Below, one piece after another: positions 62,125-64,000 of a stretch of DNA of 64,000 nt (within the stretch, counting starts at the first letter, position 1; the number at the start of each line of letters is the position of its first letter). The stretch covers positions 434,001 through 498,000 of the forward strand of contig NZ_JAMHIV010000001.1 in assembly GCF_023897065.1 (NCBI RefSeq), read 5' to 3'. This DNA is from Crossiella sp. SN42. GTDB lineage: Bacteria; Actinomycetota; Actinomycetes; Mycobacteriales; Pseudonocardiaceae. The notes under the pieces were generated by a model, which was not told the DNA's origin, did not search any database, and was given only the letters and a program-made list of their open reading frames with translations. A program made the position numbers and the translations under genes.

Positions 62125-62736
62125 TTATGGCTGCAACCGGACCGTCGTCCAGCCCGGACCCGCCAGGTGGAAGCGCAGCCGCCGGTACAGCCCGTCGGGG
62201 CTGCTCTGCCAGAACTCGACCTCGGTGAGCACCAGCTCGTAGGCGACCCAGGTACCGGGCCGGGCCAGTGGTGAGCCCAATGACCGGGCCCGGGCCAGCA
62301 GCTCCTCCTCGTCGGCGAGCGGTTCGCTCTGCCGGGTGGCGACCGACATGGCGTTGGCCGCGGCGCTGCGCCGGGTCCACAGCGCGTCCGCCACGCTGTC
62401 ACCCGCGTCTTCGACGGTGCCGCCGAAGGTGATCTGCTGGTTCGTCTCCCGCCAGTAGAGCACCCCCGAGCACCGCGCGGTCGCCTCGATCTCCCGCCCC
62501 TTGCGGCTGCCCGCGTGCGTGGCGAAGACCAGGCCACGGTCGGTGATCCCGCTGAGCTGGATCATCCGGCTGGACGGGCGGCCGTCGGCGGCCACGGTGG
62601 CCAGCGCGATCGCGCCGGGTTCGCGGACGCCACGTTCGGCCGCCAGCTCGCTCCAGCGGCGCAGCAACGGGATCGGGTCCGCGGGCGGCGTGCTGAACTC
62701 GGGGCCGATCTCGGTGTGCACAACGTTCACTGCCAT
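62125..62736 (-). CDS. phzG: PhzG-type FMN-dependent oxidase
   Basis: This 203-residue PNPOx-fold flavoprotein has GAIALATVAADGRPSSRMIQL (FMN-binding strand), VFATHAGSRKGREIE, and a C-terminal YRRLRFHLAGPGWTTVRLQP typical of PNP oxidase and PhzG. It oxidises the dihydro-phenazine intermediates to aromatic phenazines. It overlaps the small YdhR-like gene by ten bases and ends one base after the phzF stop, facing it. Confidence 0.92.
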   Translation of the reverse strand: MAVNVVHTEIGPEFSTPPADPIPLLRRWSELAAERGVREPGAIALATVAADGRPSSRMIQLSGITDRGLVFATHAGSRKGREIEATARCSGVLYWRETNQQITFGGTVEDAGDSVADALWTRRSAAANAMSVATRQSEPLADEEELLARARSLGSPLARPGTWVAYELVLTEVEFWQSSPDGLYRRLRFHLAGPGWTTVRLQP

Positions 62737-63038
62737 GCTGGTTTCCCTTGTGGTGTCACGAAAGCCTCGACGTCGAAGGCGTGGCGGACGGTTGCCGGAT
62801 GGCCGATCAGCTCGGCCGCCCGGTTCGGCGGCAGGCTCTGCCGGGCGGCCTCCTCGGACTCGAACACCATGACCGCGCCCCACCTGGCGCCGTCGGAGAT
62901 CCAGAACTTGGTGACCAGGCCCGGCACCGCGGCCCAGGCACCGGTCCCCTCAGCCAGCAGTGACTCGCGGAGCGCGGGGATGTCGAGCGTGGGGACGGCG
63001 TCGCGGTCCCACCAGGCGATCACGGCCTTCACGGGCAT
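62727..63038 (-). CDS. YdhR-like small mono-oxygenase-fold protein in phenazine operon
   Basis: This 103-residue protein resembles the YdhR/putative mono-oxygenase family (dimeric alpha-beta barrel): VPGLVTKFWISDGARWGAVM, FESEEAARQSLPPNRAAELI, then a final strand HAFDVEAFVTP. It overlaps phzE and phzG by ten bases each, so it is translated with them and is an integral part of the phenazine operon. Related small proteins oxidise or dimerise phenolic or quinoid compounds without cofactor. Its exact role in phenazine formation is unknown. Confidence 0.75.
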   Translation of the reverse strand: MPVKAVIAWWDRDAVPTLDIPALRESLLAEGTGAWAAVPGLVTKFWISDGARWGAVMVFESEEAARQSLPPNRAAELIGHPATVRHAFDVEAFVTPQGKPAWQ

Positions 63039-64000
63039 TGCACCTCGGGCACGCGGAGCATGGTGTCGAGCAGCCGGTGCAGGATGGCCGGGCCGTTGAG
63101 GGTCAGCACGGACTCGGCGTGGAACTGCATCGAGGCGAACCTATTGCCGCGCAACGCGTTCACCTCGCCGGTCAGCGGGTCGCGGCTGATCTCGACCAGG
63201 CCCGCCTCCGGGTGCTCCAGGCGATCATCGTCGCTGCGCGCGGCGAAGGTGTTGTAGAACCCGACGACCTCGCGCTCCCCGAACAGCTCGACCTCGCGCT
63301 GCACACCCTGGTTCGGCACCTCGCGCTGGTGGAGTTCGAGCCCCAGCACGCCGCAGAGCACCTGGTGGCTCAGGCACACCGCGAGGAACGGCTGACCTCC
63401 GCGCAGCAGCGACCGCACCGCCTCGGACAGCCGCGCGATCTTCGGATTCGCGTGGTCCCCGGGGTTGCCCGGCCCCGGGCCGAGCACCACGACGTCGTAG
63501 TCCTCGCTCCGGCACTCCTCGTCGAAGCGGCGGAGCACCACCTCCAGCCCGAGCGAGCGCAACAGGTGCGCGATCATGGCGGTGAAGGTGTCCTCGGCGT
63601 CGATCACGAGCGCGCGCTTGCCGGAGAGCCAGTTGTCCGGGCACGGCCCTGGGTCACGTTCGGCCAGCCAGAACGCGCCGAGCCGCGTGTTGCGCCGGTC
63701 CAGCGCCGCCCGCACGTCGGGATGTTCCTGCCAGCACACCGCGCGTTCCTGCAAGGCCGACAGCAACGTGGCGAGTTTGACGCGGGTCTCGGCTGCCTCC
63801 GACATCGGGTCGGAGTGGCGCACCAGCGTCGCGCCGACACCGATCTCCGCCCGGCCTGCCCGGTCGATCTCGGCCGTGCGGATCACGATGGCCGAGTCCA
63901 TGGTCTGCTGCCCGGTGTCGTCGTGGCCGATGAGCGCCATCACGCCGCCGTAGTAGCCGCGGCCACGGGACTCGTGGCGGGCGATCACCCGGCAGGCGTT
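63029..64000 (-). CDS. phzE: PhzE anthranilate-synthase-like protein, 5' end outside window
   Basis: The last 323 residues of PhzE, which makes 2-amino-2-desoxyisochorismate from chorismate and glutamine, the first dedicated phenazine step. Seen are the end of the chorismate-binding domain (IARHESRGRGYYGGVMALIG), a linker, and a type I glutamine amidotransferase with VLGPGPGNPGD, nucleophile Cys in AVCLSHQVLCG, and the catalytic His/Glu in MQFHAES. The single-chain fusion is typical of PhzE. The reading frame is open through the right edge of the window. Confidence 0.95.
   Translation of the reverse strand, partial: NACRVIARHESRGRGYYGGVMALIGHDDTGQQTMDSAIVIRTAEIDRAGRAEIGVGATLVRHSDPMSEAAETRVKLATLLSALQERAVCWQEHPDVRAALDRRNTRLGAFWLAERDPGPCPDNWLSGKRALVIDAEDTFTAMIAHLLRSLGLEVVLRRFDEECRSEDYDVVVLGPGPGNPGDHANPKIARLSEAVRSLLRGGQPFLAVCLSHQVLCGVLGLELHQREVPNQGVQREVELFGEREVVGFYNTFAARSDDDRLEHPEAGLVEISRDPLTGEVNALRGNRFASMQFHAESVLTLNGPAILHRLLDTMLRVPEVQCP

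Overview
This window is high-GC actinomycete DNA. GTG starts are frequent, stop/start pairs overlap as ATGA, and there are SARP, ROK and mycothiol-type genes plus secreted glycoside hydrolases with Sec or Tat signals. A Pseudonocardiales-type soil organism (for example a Crossiella, Saccharothrix or Actinosynnema relative) fits best; that placement is inference from gene style only.

Region 1 (1-20,400) starts with the N-terminal part of a secreted tannase/feruloyl-esterase family protein, followed by an apparent terpenoid biosynthetic cluster. The cluster holds a GT1 glycosyltransferase, a SARP regulator with an NB-ARC domain, and a squalene-hopene-cyclase-like class II terpene cyclase whose acid motif reads ESED instead of DxDD. 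It also has a long-chain prenyl diphosphate synthase, a UbiA prenyltransferase (or UbiA-type cyclase), an FAD monooxygenase that could make a terminal epoxide, five cytochromes P450, an O/N/C-methyltransferase and two cobalamin-type radical SAM enzymes. The gene order suggests that a polyprenyl chain is made, possibly epoxidised, cyclised by protonation, and then heavily tailored. Short repeats shared by the two divergent promoter regions suggest common control.

Region 2 (20,400-31,740) is ordinary accessory or housekeeping DNA: a maleylpyruvate-isomerase-family protein, a TIGR02960-like ECF sigma factor, GNAT, HxlR/RidA, a TetR-controlled FAD monooxygenase plus a DUF3159 membrane protein, a decayed SDR gene, an aldo/keto reductase, a TPR protein, a dienelactone-hydrolase-like protein and a NACHT NTPase that has lost its N-terminus.

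Region 3 (31,740-60,550) is a plant-polysaccharide utilisation island. It is bounded on the left by a scar where a 5'-truncated alcohol dehydrogenase abuts the truncated NACHT gene. It encodes secreted GH5 cellulase with CBM2, GH27 alpha-galactosidase, GH78 alpha-L-rhamnosidase, GH2 beta-galactosidase, a polyester-hydrolase/cutinase-like enzyme, a broken PL11 rhamnogalacturonan lyase, an alpha/beta hydrolase, a CE3-like SGNH esterase with a ricin-type CBM13, an intracellular GH2 beta-mannosidase, GH26 mannanase, an Opp-type oligosaccharide ABC transporter with a fused permease-ATPase, and GH11 xylanase. Two ROK repressor paralogues with nearly identical recognition helices lie near the two ends. 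The motif AAATAAAGT recurs inside promoters of the mannan genes, so the mannan system (extracellular GH26, Opp import, cytoplasmic mannosidase) probably forms one ROK-controlled regulon. The cellulase carries a perfect CebR-type box and the xylanase region a CGAAA-N-TTTCG box.

Region 4 (60,700-64,000) is the start of a phenazine cluster: phzB, phzF, phzG, a YdhR-like small protein, and phzE running off the right edge. I saw no tRNA, rRNA, CRISPR array, insertion sequence or origin.
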